From: Epinephelus fuscoguttatus
Lineage: Eukaryota; Chordata; Actinopteri; Perciformes; Serranidae
DNA length: 64,000 bases
NCBI RefSeq assembly: GCF_011397635.1
Contig: NC_064763.1
Span: 22,643,437-22,707,436 of the forward strand
Direction of reading: 5' to 3'
The notes under the pieces are model-generated. The model saw only the letters and a list, made by a program, of their open reading frames with translations. It had not been told where the DNA came from and made no database searches. Below, one piece after another: positions 19,240 to 30,800 of the stretch; position 1 is the stretch's first letter, and each line of letters starts with the position of its first letter. Both the position numbers and the translations under genes were made by a program.

Positions 19240-20820
19240 ATGAGCTTAATATTAATAATATATAATCAGAAAAAAAATAGGAAAAAAAAGGTAACCCAAT
19301 TTTTACATTTGGCACTCCATGAATAAAACCACCTCTTTCAAGTATTGAGTCCAGTTTCTTCTCATGTAACACTGATGAATGTATCTGCTTCAATAGCAAG
19401 TCATTAACATACAAACATTCACAGTATAGTCACGTCCTCAGCCACCATTACATCACCACTTTAAGGTCAAGTTCATTTATCACAGTTAGTATAAACCTGC
19501 AGAGGGAGACGGACTGTGATTCTTCTTTAACAATGGCACAATATTTCAATTCAGTAACCATGTCTTTATTTATAGTTGCTGTATCTGAACTGCGACATGT
19601 TCTTTAGCAAGGTCTGAGTTTTAGGTGGGACATGACTGTTGCCATAGTGACAAACTCCCTGGTCAGGGTGTGGGAGCTGGTTCGGGGTGTGAGAGGTCCT
19701 TCTGTAAGCACAGATAAAGATGGAGGCAGGACTATCTGGGTGGTGGGTTTTGACTTTGACTCTTTATCTGCAGCAGCAGTGCAACATTTTTTTCCGTTTG
19801 CATTTGAGATAAGTTTCTTTTAATTCTTCACCACACGTAAAGACAGGAAAGGATGTCATTACAGCTGTCATTACACAACAGGCTGGTTTATACAAAGTCA
19901 TCAGGGGAAAGTTGTTGGGAGGGGGTTCATGAAACTGTTTGCTGAAGGAGAGAAAAGTTCTACCTTATATTTTCCTTAATGACAAGTAACTGTAATCTTA
20001 ATTTAGTTACATCATGTAGTGTTTCCCATCCACCATGTCCCTGCCACGTGTTTCTAGCTTTGTCCACTTCTCACCCCTCCTTCCTCACCCCATCATCCCT
20101 GACTCAGATCAGGACAAAAATATAACACTGTGGATTCTACTCTACAAGAACGTATTTCCACATTGTCTAAAACAAACTGGGAGAAGACAGAACAAAAGAA
20201 AAAAACCCTAAAAATACTGCTTAAAAATACTGTACTAAAAAATAAAGTGTTTTTAAATTATTCCCCATAAGAAAGGCTCCCAAAAAGCTGTGATGAGTTC
20301 ACATCTCTCCCTGTGCGGCAGCTAAATGCTTGCACTTATCTCACATTTAATTGTTATTTATTATAATAACTAGAATTTAAATAATTTCAAGCTCTCTTCT
20401 TAAAATTATCAAAACCCCGGAAGATAAATGATTATCAGTATCACTGGTGGTTTCTTTAAAGTTAATATTTATTTACAGCAGTGGTACTGGAGTTTGTTTC
20501 TGGCTGCAGTGTCTGTGTCCTCTCTGTTCATGTTTGTGCCATGACTGCCCTCTTCAGGATCAGAGCAGCCATGTCATCCATCAGCTGCTGGGGGACGTGA
20601 TGGCTCATGTCCTGAAGACATATGACTCTAGATAACAACAAAAGACTGACAGCAAGTTTCATTTTCCTTACTTACACAGACAACACACCTTAATCAGCAT
20701 TTCTGTAAATGTGCCAGTGTCAGTCAGCCAGATTATTTTTAAACTGCAGTTGTTTGGCAAAATGTTGTGCAGCTAATGAAGTGACAGAAGAAGAAGAAAT
20801 ACAAACACAGTAAGAGCAAC
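19240..20820. other. intergenic, no gene recognised
   Basis: Open frames here are short and lack coding character, including 19632-19823 and 20447-20635. No RNA gene or clear transposon was seen. Confidence 0.4.
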
Positions 20821-20821
20821 C

Positions 20822-22718
20822 AGTGGTGTGGTACAGTTACTCAAGTACTGCATCTCAGAGGTAAATACTGTACTATATATAATACTAAAACACTCACAGC
20901 GAGCATTTCACTGCACTGTGAGTACATTTTTGCTCATTACATACTTTTACATGAGAAGGGTGAATTAAGGGTGATTGGGACTGCTTTTGAATTTCCTCCA
21001 CAGCCCAATAAATGATGCATTTCTGCAATACTGAAGATGTTACCTGTAAATTTGATGAGAAAAGACAGTTACGTCATATTTCAGGGAGGTGTGACAAACT
21101 CTTTTTGAGAAAACTGACCCTAAACCTTTTTATTTCATGCTTTAATATGATTTCACATGCACATTTTTCGTTTCCTGTTCTTCATTATGACTCCGTGTAC
21201 ATTTCTGTTAGGCTTTACTGCTAAGGTCTGTCCATGAGTACAATATAAAGCTGTCTTTCCTCACTGTCACACAGCCCCCCTCCCTTCCACATTGCCCTTA
21301 ATTCTCTCCCAGCAAATGTCAATGAACATGTTTAATTGAGGTGTTAAAAAAAAAAAAATGAAGTCCGAAATTAATTTAATACATTTAATTGGGTTAAACA
21401 AAAAATTTGGGGTTTGAAAATTTGAAAACATTTAGTTGAGGTTCAAAAAAAGCTCATCAAGGTTAGTTAGGGTTGGGTTCAGAGGTCAAGGCTGAGTGTT
21501 AGGGTTGGCTTGGATAGCGAATTAGTGTGAACTTGGTGCTTTTTGCTAGCACGCAACAGTCCAGCTAGCAAAAAGCACCTGGCAAAATCCAGCTAGTTCA
21601 TAAATATTTTCATTGTGGATTAGGGTTCTGCACACAAGAAGAGGTTCGGAAGCACTAATCTAGAACATACATGCACATTATCTATCAGCTTAATTCCAAA
21701 AATAGACACAAATACAAACTATTTACTTATATTAGAGCAGAAGTACATCATAATTGTGTTTCCACCAAAGGTTTGTACAATACATTAGCTATGACAATTT
21801 ATGACCTTATAATTAAAATGAGCTAAAGCTCATGTTGTTTTCCGCGCCTCACTCATATCAAGGTCAACTTCCTGTTTAAAACCTGCCCCACCCACCTACG
21901 TGATGTCACACCTATGAGGGCATGCAGTTTTAATATGGTTTTTCCACAGCTATGGCTCAACAAAAAATGAGCATAGCGTTAGTTCAGGCAGGACATGATG
22001 TCAAGCTCAGCTCACATCCCAGCTACATCAGCTGATCTCAAACAGCCAATCAACTGATGGAGCAGCTGATTGACGGAAGGGAGTCAGCTGATAGATCACA
22101 TGATTCTTTTCTATGCAACCAATTGGTGAATCTCATTCAGGACGCCCTATTTAAACTGCTCTGGCCTGCCTACTGTTGCTGCTTCCTCTGCAAGCCACTT
22201 TGCAACCTGCCTCCACCCCAGCTCTTCCTTTTCATGTTGTGTCTGACTTATCAATGTCATTTCTGTTTGTCATTGATGTTGCTCTGTTCTGTTCCCAGGG
22301 GGTCTTTGCTGCTGCTCTCCCCGCCTTAGACTTTCCATGTAGGCACATGGAAGGGCAGAGAGGTGTGCTCTCTCCTCGTTTGCACTTGGAAGGGCAGACA
22401 GGTGTGCTCTCTCCGCCTCAGGCTTCCCACATAGGCGCATGGAAGAGGCCTAAGAAAGGCAGAGGCCCCAGGACAGAGCCATACTGCCAAAAATAATACT
22501 GCAAATGGAAATAAAGTTTTCCTCGACTTAGGCGCTCTTAAGTTTTTCTTCTCTCTCATCAGGTGAGAAAATAAACCCTGTGTAGTTATACTGTCCCATT
22601 TGACCTTATGTCCAAATCACCCATAATTCTCCCTAAGGTTTTGAGTGTAAGACTTTTGTAGTGGAGTATTTACTCATGCTGCAGTAAATGACCTGAATAC
22701 TTCCTCCACCACTGGTCA
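20822..22718. repeat. possible large inverted-repeat element carrying other insertions
   Basis: 'accagtggtg' at 20820-20829 is inverted as 'caccactggt' at 22709-22718. The flanking 'ttactcaagtactgca' and 'ctgcagtaaatgacctgaat' belong to one dispersed fish repeat. The interior holds the LTR candidate at 21904-22560, so the outer pairing may be chance joining of two copies. Confidence 0.25.
21904..22560 (+). mobile_element. candidate solo LTR
   Basis: It starts TGTCACACC and ends CTCATCA. The flanks, cgtga and ggtga, agree in four of five bases. Inside, in the right order, are a TATA-like TATTTAAA (22148-22155) and AATAAA (22510-22515) near the 3' end, plus two copies of a roughly 30-bp unit 'ggaagggcagacaggtgtg' (22350-22415). 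No internal retroviral genes flank it. Confidence 0.35.
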
Positions 22719-22802
22719 CATCTGCTCGTGCTGAACCCAAAGCTTTCAATATTCTGTAACAGACACACAGACAGAGGAGGCGGACAGGAAGTGTTATAAC
22801 AT

Positions 22803-22808
22803 TTATTA
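22803..22808 (-). terminator. possible distal polyadenylation signal of flot2
   Basis: TTTATT on the plus strand is AATAAA on the minus strand. If used, the flot2 3'UTR would be about 5 kb. Nearer candidates exist, for example around 24755 and at 26403-26408, so the end of the transcript is not fixed. Confidence 0.2.
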
Positions 22809-23570
22809 TTATAGGGCGTCACACAACACAGAATAACACGAACACATGCTGCTTGAAATGCCATGCTGGATCAGTTTTCCCCAAAGGCCAGTGTTAACAT
22901 GAGAAGCCACCAGATAAATCCACAATATCATTTAAATAGAGGTTACACATCATCTCCATGACAGACGACAGATGGACGTGCTTCAGATGAAGAGTTAAGG
23001 CGTAGGTCTCTAGTGTTTGGTCTTTAATAAATGCCACTTAGAACAACACAAAGATCTGATTAGACAATGCAAGTTTAAAAAAAAAAAAAGTTTTTTTTTT
23101 TTCTGGCACACGATATAATGGCCAAAATAAAAAATGAAAATACTTTAAGAGGTCCAGAACCCAAAGGAAAAGCTGTTAAATGCTACTCAACACTATAATA
23201 TTTAACTAGATATTTAAATCTATATCGTTCCCTAACACATTTGCATTAAAGTTCTAGAAGTACATAAAACTGAAAAAATAGAAAGAGGAAAACTTAGAGC
23301 TGAACACTATATATTTATAACATTCATATATTCTACAAGTCGATCTTTGTCTTACAGTAAATTCATAATAGAATATCACATCAGTACTCCCAATGCTATG
23401 ATCACAAGTCAACGGACTGCACATTAAGTGTGAATGACCTCTTCATTGTTTAACAACAAAGGCACTGAGTACAAATAAAATCTATTTTTCTAACTAAAAG
23501 GAGCAATACAAAGTATAACACTAAGTTAACCATTTTATTCAGTTGCTTTAACCTTTGCCCAGCTTGGAAA

Positions 23571-24245
23571 CTACGGAGGATGAATTCTGCCAAAATAAAA
23601 TAAATAAATAAATGACTCGATAAATAAATTATGCCGTTAAATGTATGAAAAATAGTATTAAAAACAAAAATAATAAAATGTGATCTTTGTATTGGTTCCC
23701 CTATTTATTTACTTGCCTGCTTAATTTCCCAATTTAATTATTTATTTGCATTTATTTTTAAATGTATTAATTTATATTTGCATTTATTTTTTAAATTTAA
23801 TTTTACATGTATTTATTTATAAATATATTTAATTCTATAAATATTTATGCATTTTTTTTCTGAATTTGTTTATTTTTGTATTATTTTCTTTTCCCCCCAT
23901 TATTTCTTGTTATGAGGTCAACTTTGGTTTATCAACATTAGAGTGCATGGATCCACTAAATATGCATTGCTTCTATAATGCCATGCCTAAATAAATAAAT
24001 TCATCTTAAAAAATCAAAAATAAATCGAAATGCAAAAATAAATACATTTAAAAATTACTTATATATATAAATGGGGAATCAATTTTTTAAAAGGAAATAT
24101 ATATAAAGAAGAATTTTGAAATCAGCTATGTCACATTTGTTTTCAATTTTTTTGGCACATTTAATGTCATATCAATTTATTTATCAAGTCTTTTTTTTTT
24201 TTTTTTTTAGAATGTTTGATTTTGGCAGTCTCGGTCCTCCATACA
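23571..24245. mobile_element. AT-rich MITE, copy A of three
   Basis: The ends read 'acggaggatgaattctgcca' and, inverted, 'gtatggaggaccgagactgc', followed by TGCCAAAATAAA-type sequence and 'aatgactcgataaataaatt'. The same structure occurs at 32230-32919 and 37142-37579. The interior is almost pure A/T with many 'aaataaat' and 'atttattt' stretches. Confidence 0.6.
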
Positions 24246-25502
24246 ACACAACCACTCGCAGTTGATTCATCTCAGATATGTAAAGAACATAATGCTACAT
24301 TTTTATACTGTCAAGACAATTCTGAAGCGGTTTTCTCACCGTGAATACTTTCAGAAATGACACTGGGGGTAAAATTTTGTATTTCCAGATCAGCCACTGT
24401 GTTTGACAAAAAATGTCAATCATGTATTGTCCAGCCGAATTAAAATGACACTTGTCTCAATCTCCTCCGTGTCCCTGAAGTACAGTTTGAAAATGGAGAT
24501 AAGATTTTAATGACTAATGACTGATGTCTAATTAACTTGTTAAAAAATACTGGCCTTTCCAAATGATGGTAAGGAACATTACACATCAAACAGGTTAACA
24601 ACGTTACTGTATTTGTGGCAAGACAGGCAGCGTTTTCACCAACAGTTACAACTGGTCAAATAAGCAGACACACAAGGAAACGAAAGGAAACGGTCACACT
24701 CACATCAAAGACAAAAACAAGATGAAATTTGCTCAGACCAAACAAGCCACATGTTTATTCACAGAAAATGAAGAAAATGGTGTGACTATGAAAACTTTTG
24801 TTTGATAACGGTCAGTGGCAAAATAGAAACAATATATTTAAAGGTCACAGATTCTGTAAAGTGGTTAAAGATAATTCACAATGTGATTAAACAGGAAATT
24901 AAAACAGGGCAGCCTGGATGAACTAGTTAAACAACACAGGTATGAAAATAAAAGTAATAAAAATTTATAACAGCAGCAACAAAAGGCTCATTCGGGTTTA
25001 AATCCTGCCATCTAGAGATTGAAACTTGTTGCACACTGTCCTCATGTCACAATTGATTGTGTAACACTGAGCCATCACTTTGTCATCTGGCTTTCAACAG
25101 TTAAATGATTGTAACAGACTACGTGTGGTAATTCGACTGAAGAGAAGAAATGAGAGCTGAAAAAAAGAGTCATTGGTCCAACCGCTCGATTAACATCTAC
25201 CAAACTGAAGACAAACCCCCTTGTCACACCTCAATTATCCTGCAACTTATATTCCTGCTTTGTCATCACAGATTTGGTGACAACTTTCAAACTGAAGATG
25301 TGAGGAGGATGTTACTGTTTAAAGTTATAAAATATGTATATAGTGATGGACAGATTACGAGACAATGGGTTCCCGGGTGCAGACATGGAAAAAACAACAA
25401 CACATGAACACACTCCTTCTACAAAGGAGCAAGACCCCCATACTGAAAGAGACAAAAACATAGTTTCTAGTCGTGAAGTGTGTCTTTGTGGTTGTTTGTA
25501 TG

Positions 25503-25977
25503 CAGGGTTCCCACACTTTCAACACAATATTTAACCCCATATCCATGACTTGAAGTAAAATGTGTCCTGATACAGCCATACGCTATCAAACACGCCCTTC
25601 CCTGGCATTTGCAGATAAGTGCAACTGCTAGCACTTGCCAACTTTACTCACTTATTAGACATTCAAGCCACTGCCTAGCTGCAGATGATGCCAATAGAGC
25701 TGACTGGCACATACGGGTACTTTTTGTGCTTCTTTCCCTCAAAAGGGAGCGTGTATCACATGATACTAGTGACGTTTCAACAGTCACGCAGCGCAGCACT
25801 AGATTTTAAATCAGTAATACAAGGAACATGTACATGTAATGTTAGACATGTTTATGAACATATGTTAAACAGCCAACATAATGTGTATTCAACACCTTTC
25901 CAAAACACTGTTATTTCCAAACAATTTCCAGGCCTTTATCATTTCATAACTTTTCAAGGAATTTCGTGGGAACCCTG
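25503..25977. mobile_element. hAT-like MITE with CAGGGTTCCCAC ends
   Basis: A perfect 12-bp terminal inverted repeat, CAGGGTTCCCAC, bounds 475 bp. It splits a 'tctttgtggttgttt'-type minisatellite: units lie at 25480-25502 and resume at 25978. The 8-bp target duplication is not clear. Confidence 0.6.
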
Positions 25978-26190
25978 TTTATGTCTATGTGGTGGTTTTA
26001 CGTCTCTTTGTGGTTGTGTTGTGTTCCTTTATAGTCGTTTTATGTCTTCGTGGTTGTGTTGTGTTCCTTTATAGTCATTTTACATCTCTATGTGGTTGTT
26101 TTACGTCTCTTTACAATGTCTGTTGTTCCTTTTTTGTTGTTTTCTGTCTCTTTGCGATTAGTTGGTATGTCTTTGAGGTTGTCTGATTTT
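25978..26190. repeat. 'gtggttgttttacgtctcttt' minisatellite
   Basis: Units such as 'gttttacgtctctttgtggt' repeat with variation about eight times. Further unit sequence lies at 25480-25502, across the MITE. Confidence 0.6.
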
Positions 26191-26202
26191 TCTTTCCAAT
26201 AA

Positions 26203-26461
26203 AGGGCCGTCCACACCGAGAATGATAACTAAAAATGGTTCTAACTCAAGTGGATGGTGTAGGCCACACCACAACTTTAACGAAAGTGACAGTCTGGATC
26301 ACTTTCAGAGCGAACACAGACAGCCGGTCAAAATCAAATCCATCTGAATTTACAGGGCGTCACAGCTGGGGTGCGCAGCGTTTGGCACCAGTGTTTACAT
26401 AACTTTATTGTTCATCAGTATTGATGCTCATATTATTATCGTTCTTGATGTGGACGGCTCT
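26203..26461. mobile_element. hAT-like MITE with 'gggccgtccacaccgagaat' ends
   Basis: The left end GGGCCGTCCACACCGAGAA is inverted at the right as 'ttcttgatgtggacggctc'. About 20 of 25 terminal bases match. It is a familiar fish type. No transposase. Confidence 0.55.
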
Positions 26462-27813
26462 TAAGGTGTGTCACTTCAAACAGAGTGTCTGGCCCCAGGG
26501 CCCCCTGACCCTTTGGACCCTTAGGCCTTTGCCCGGGTGGCCCATTTAGTAATCCATCCATGATTGTAGTCTACAAAATATTTCAAAACAACATCGGAGC
26601 AATATGTGACAGCATCTGAGTAGGAGGAGGACTGACAGTTAATCTCAGGAGGAGTAAAGAGACAGAGAGGAGTAACAAAATGGATTAAAGCTCAGACCCT
26701 GAACGATTACCACTCGAGTTATAAAGAAATGTCCGGTAAGCCCGGCAGGCGTCCAGGGTTTCTTCTTTAAGGCTAAACTTCTCTAAGTATGGCTTTGTGT
26801 TTATCGCGGCCTATGAGTCCAAACATGCGACAAAAGTGAAGAGTAAACACTGTTGTTAGTACAAGCAGATGTTACAAGAGCGATATTAAAACTTAATCCA
26901 GCTATAACACAGCGATATACTGTGTGACATACAGTGATATATTTATATATATATAGTGATTGTGACATAAATCCATCTAAAGCCAAACCACTTACTGTCC
27001 TAAGGTTTGGGCACTTGAGTGGTGAACAGGCACTGCACATCAGAACGAGAAGACAGGCAACATGACAGAGGTAAGAATTATCATACAAGTGATTCAGATA
27101 GTACTGATACCATAATAAATTTTACAATCACAGTGGGTGAAGATCTGGTATGTGTAACAGCGGTTTGGTAATCCATCGAGATCTCTCTGAGTTAGAGTTA
27201 ACTAATCTATGAAAGCATAAAGGCAAAGGAAAAATAAAAGCTGCCCATCACACTGGGCTCAGTCTACTGCGAGGTACGTCACTAACTGGGCGCTGAGCGT
27301 TGGATGACAGTTGGAGGATGAAGAGGCGGGAGCTGCTCCCAACGGTGAATACACCTGACAGGGAGGTGGTGCACTCCAAACTCCAGGCAGAAACTTAAAC
27401 AGCTCTGGAGAACAATATCAAGATTTGGCCGTTGTGTTTTGGACTCTTTCTAGCACTGAAGACTGGAGGCTTCTCCCTCCAAAAATGATATCTAACACCA
27501 CCACATTCAAAGTGGGCCGACTGGAGAGGATGGCAGCATATAATCCTGGCTAACTAGTGCAGTGTGATAAGGATCAATGTATCTACAACTAAAAACAAAA
27601 CATATAATCTGGTCCTTTAGAAGTAAGGCCCCAGCTTTTTTTTTCCTTTAGAAAATTAAAAACCTCTTAAAAATATAAAAACTTCTTGGTTGGTGTCAAG
27701 TGTTTCTGGTCAAAGGCAGTTGCATAAGGGGTCAGAGGCTGAAAAAACTCTTTTCATGCTTGAGGCAGATATATGTGGAAGGATTCAGAGTAACGAGGCT
27801 CTGGCCTGATTCA

Positions 27814-30800
27814 TCAGATGGCTGTTTGGCACTGTGGGCCCATCATCTTCTGGAGCGCAGGGATCTGTGGGGACAGGGGACAAGACGATTAGCTGGTTTT
27901 AATGGAGAATTACAAAAATAAAGGGCCTAACTCACAGTGCTGTCAAACATTCAGACACAATTCCTCTATGTACACATTAATCTCTACATTTACATATTTA
28001 ATAAACAAAAGAAAGAAATGCAACACTTTTGTTTTTGCTCCCATTTTTCCACAAGTTGAAATTAAAGATTTGAGACTTTTTCTATGCACAACACAAAAGA
28101 CTTATCTCGCTCTCATTTATGTATCTCCCTTAGTCTGACTCACCTGATGTTAACTGTGGCTATAAGCCTGCTGTTGGCCAACTGTCTCCCTTCCTTCCAC
28201 TGTTACCATTTTCAAAATCCCCTTTTGCTACAGGAAACAACAATCTGCAACCCCGCAACTTACACGCTAATTTGGATTGTGCAGTAAGTCATGTCTGCTT
28301 TGTTCTTTCAGTGAATTGTTGTATAGATCTACAGTGGACAGAACAACTTGCTAACGCACTTTGGAAAACCCCGGACTTCATCTTGCCAGATTTAAATGCC
28401 TGATGTTGATCTGTTTTCTGACAAAGCCAACTGGAGTTGATTTGCAACGAATTTTGAAATGTCTCCAGTCAAACGATGCCTAAACGTGTTCCTTTTTGCG
28501 CTGGGAGGTGTGATCTCGGACCGTCCCAATTCCCCACCAGATCGACAAACCTTTGGGGCGTCAGTGGCTTAGTGGTAGAGCAGGCGCCCCATGTACAAGG
28601 CTGTCGCCGCAGCGGCCCAGGTTTGACTGTGGCCCTTTGCTGCATGTCACTCCCTCTTTCTCTCTCTCCCCCCTTCTCACTTGTCTGTCCTATCAAATAA
28701 AGACTAAAAATGCCCCAAAAAAGATCAGCAAACCTTCTATTGCTGCTGTCAAAGGAGCTGATCTCCTCCTGGAGAATCTGCACAGTTAGCATGAGCTAAC
28801 ACAGCAGCAGCACTAACTGTACTGAAACATTATACGTTTCAAACAAACTCACACTGACAACAAGGCAGCTAGACTCTTTTGTTAAACCTGTTAGTGACAA
28901 TTAAGTAACGTTAGCCATGTGATGCTAACAGTTAGCCCTGTCGCTGTGTGTGTTCCCCCTTGACACTATTTTGCAAGGGCAACGTCGCTACATCCTGGGC
29001 TTTGAGGATTGTGATTGGTTTAGAGAAACAAACACAAGCACATGGTAATATGGCGATTCCAGAGCTTTCTCAAGCGCTGACACAGCGCTGTGCAGCTAGG
29101 TCTCGCTACAGGAGGCAACAATGATGCTCTCGTGATCTCGATTGTTTGCTGTGAGATGGTCATAAAACTCAGCCCGAGCTGTCTTAACTCAGTCTTTTTC
29201 CTCATCTTGATGTTCCCGTAAAATCAAACTAGTTTATTATTTTGGTAAGGTTTTAGTTTTGGTTCGTGCAAATACTGAATTTCTAAACATGAACACTGTC
29301 AACACTGTCAATAGCTTTGCCCTCTCCAGCACCAAACAGGAAGCTGCAAACTGTGTAGACAGTAAACATCGAGGGGACTCTGGGGAGGTGCAAGAACGTG
29401 AACAAGTCTTGGTTTTCTTGGACTGTGCAAAGGAGGAGAGACTGGTGGAGTTGTGGAGTGAAGAAGGGTCGGTGTTTAATCCAGTGTGAATCTGATCCAC
29501 CAACCAGCACTTATTTTGGTAAAGAATCTTGATTATTAAAACAGTTCGCTTCTCATTCCCTCAGTCTCCTCCCTCTAAAATACCACAGCTAACCAACAGA
29601 GGGTGGCAGCGAGTTGAGGCAACAGAATCCAAAATGTAAAGTACACAAATACAGTTTATCTCTATTATGGATAATATTGATGCCAAATTGACAATAATAC
29701 TGTCGACATATGACACCTTTTATCTTGTATTTCTAGTTAAGTATTTTTGCAGTCATGTAAGAAATTGTTAATATGTCATATTCCTTAAAGGGAGTTTGGT
29801 ATAATATTTTCCACCAGGAGCAGAATGGGAAATAATCTTAAAAGGATTCTAGTTGAAGACGTGAAAATAGTGATGCAACAAGATCCCCAGTCTTTGCAAA
29901 ATCTTATAGACCGTGATTCAAAACTCATTTTGTCTTGAGATGACAGAAGGTGTCAGACTTAAGTCTTTTAAAAAGTCTTTCAAAGTGTTCTAGTGTATGA
30001 CAGGCATTAGTGAGCACTTCTCCTTTTCCAAGATAATCCACCCACCGGACATTAACAGCAACACAACTACACAGGTGTGTCTTGCGCTGGTCCCAATAAA
30101 AGGCCGCTCTTAATGTGCAGTTTTGACACAGATTTCACAAGTATTTTGACAAGCCATCCAGACAGCTGATGCAACAACTGATTTGCTCATTGAAGAATTT
30201 CTGCACCAGCTGTCAAAAACCGTCTCAGGACAGTTAAAAGATACTTAGTTTATCAAATATCCCAGAGTTGTTTTATGGACTGAAAATGTGAATTTATTGG
30301 ATTCTTCTATGTCATTGTCTTTGTACGAAAAAAGACTTAGAAATGCTCTGCTCTTAAAATCATTTGATTTACAACACTGATCGCTTTTGGGATCTGTTGT
30401 TCATGCTTGGTGTAGTAATGCTTTACATTTGAATTTTAACTGTACAGTTACATGCTGAAAAACTTTCTTAATTCTAGTGTTTAAAATGTATTGACATATT
30501 TGACTGTTGTATTTTACCACTTAATGTCTTCTGGGTATGGTTTTCACATAAGCCTGTAGAGGTTTCTACAACACCCTCACACGCACTTTTTTATCATTTT
30601 ATTCCCTTTTGTTTAGTAATTATGTATGTGAAACAAATAAAATAAAAAGTAAAATACTAAAAGATAAGTTCATCTGTGTGCTCATCATCCTCTGCTGTGT
30701 CTTGACCTGACTGCAGTTCATCTTCGTAACCAACTTAAGTGAGCAAATCTTCACTTTCGATGGCGTCTGACACTTCAGAGAAGTGCTCTCTTCATGAATG

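Larger units (their letters stand above)
22830..27813 (-). other. flot2 3' flank or 3'UTR, repeat-bearing
   Basis: No other gene is visible. It starts just after the flot2 stop (27814-27816, followed by a second in-frame TGA). The first 700 nt (27130-27813) are free of repeats and look like UTR. Further on are an AT-rich MITE (23571-24245), a hAT MITE (25503-25977) set in a minisatellite, and another MITE (26203-26461). Confidence 0.35.

Noticed and set aside
20447..20635. Possible coding end (HVIHQLLGDVMAHVLKTYDS)
   Set aside because: Short and isolated; no upstream exon, acceptor or known family.
29259..29489. 76-codon frame ending [17 protein letters not shown], slightly like a MADF or Myb-like transposon protein
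   Set aside because: Resemblance covers only about 17 residues; it lies in inserted repeat DNA. Not enough to call.
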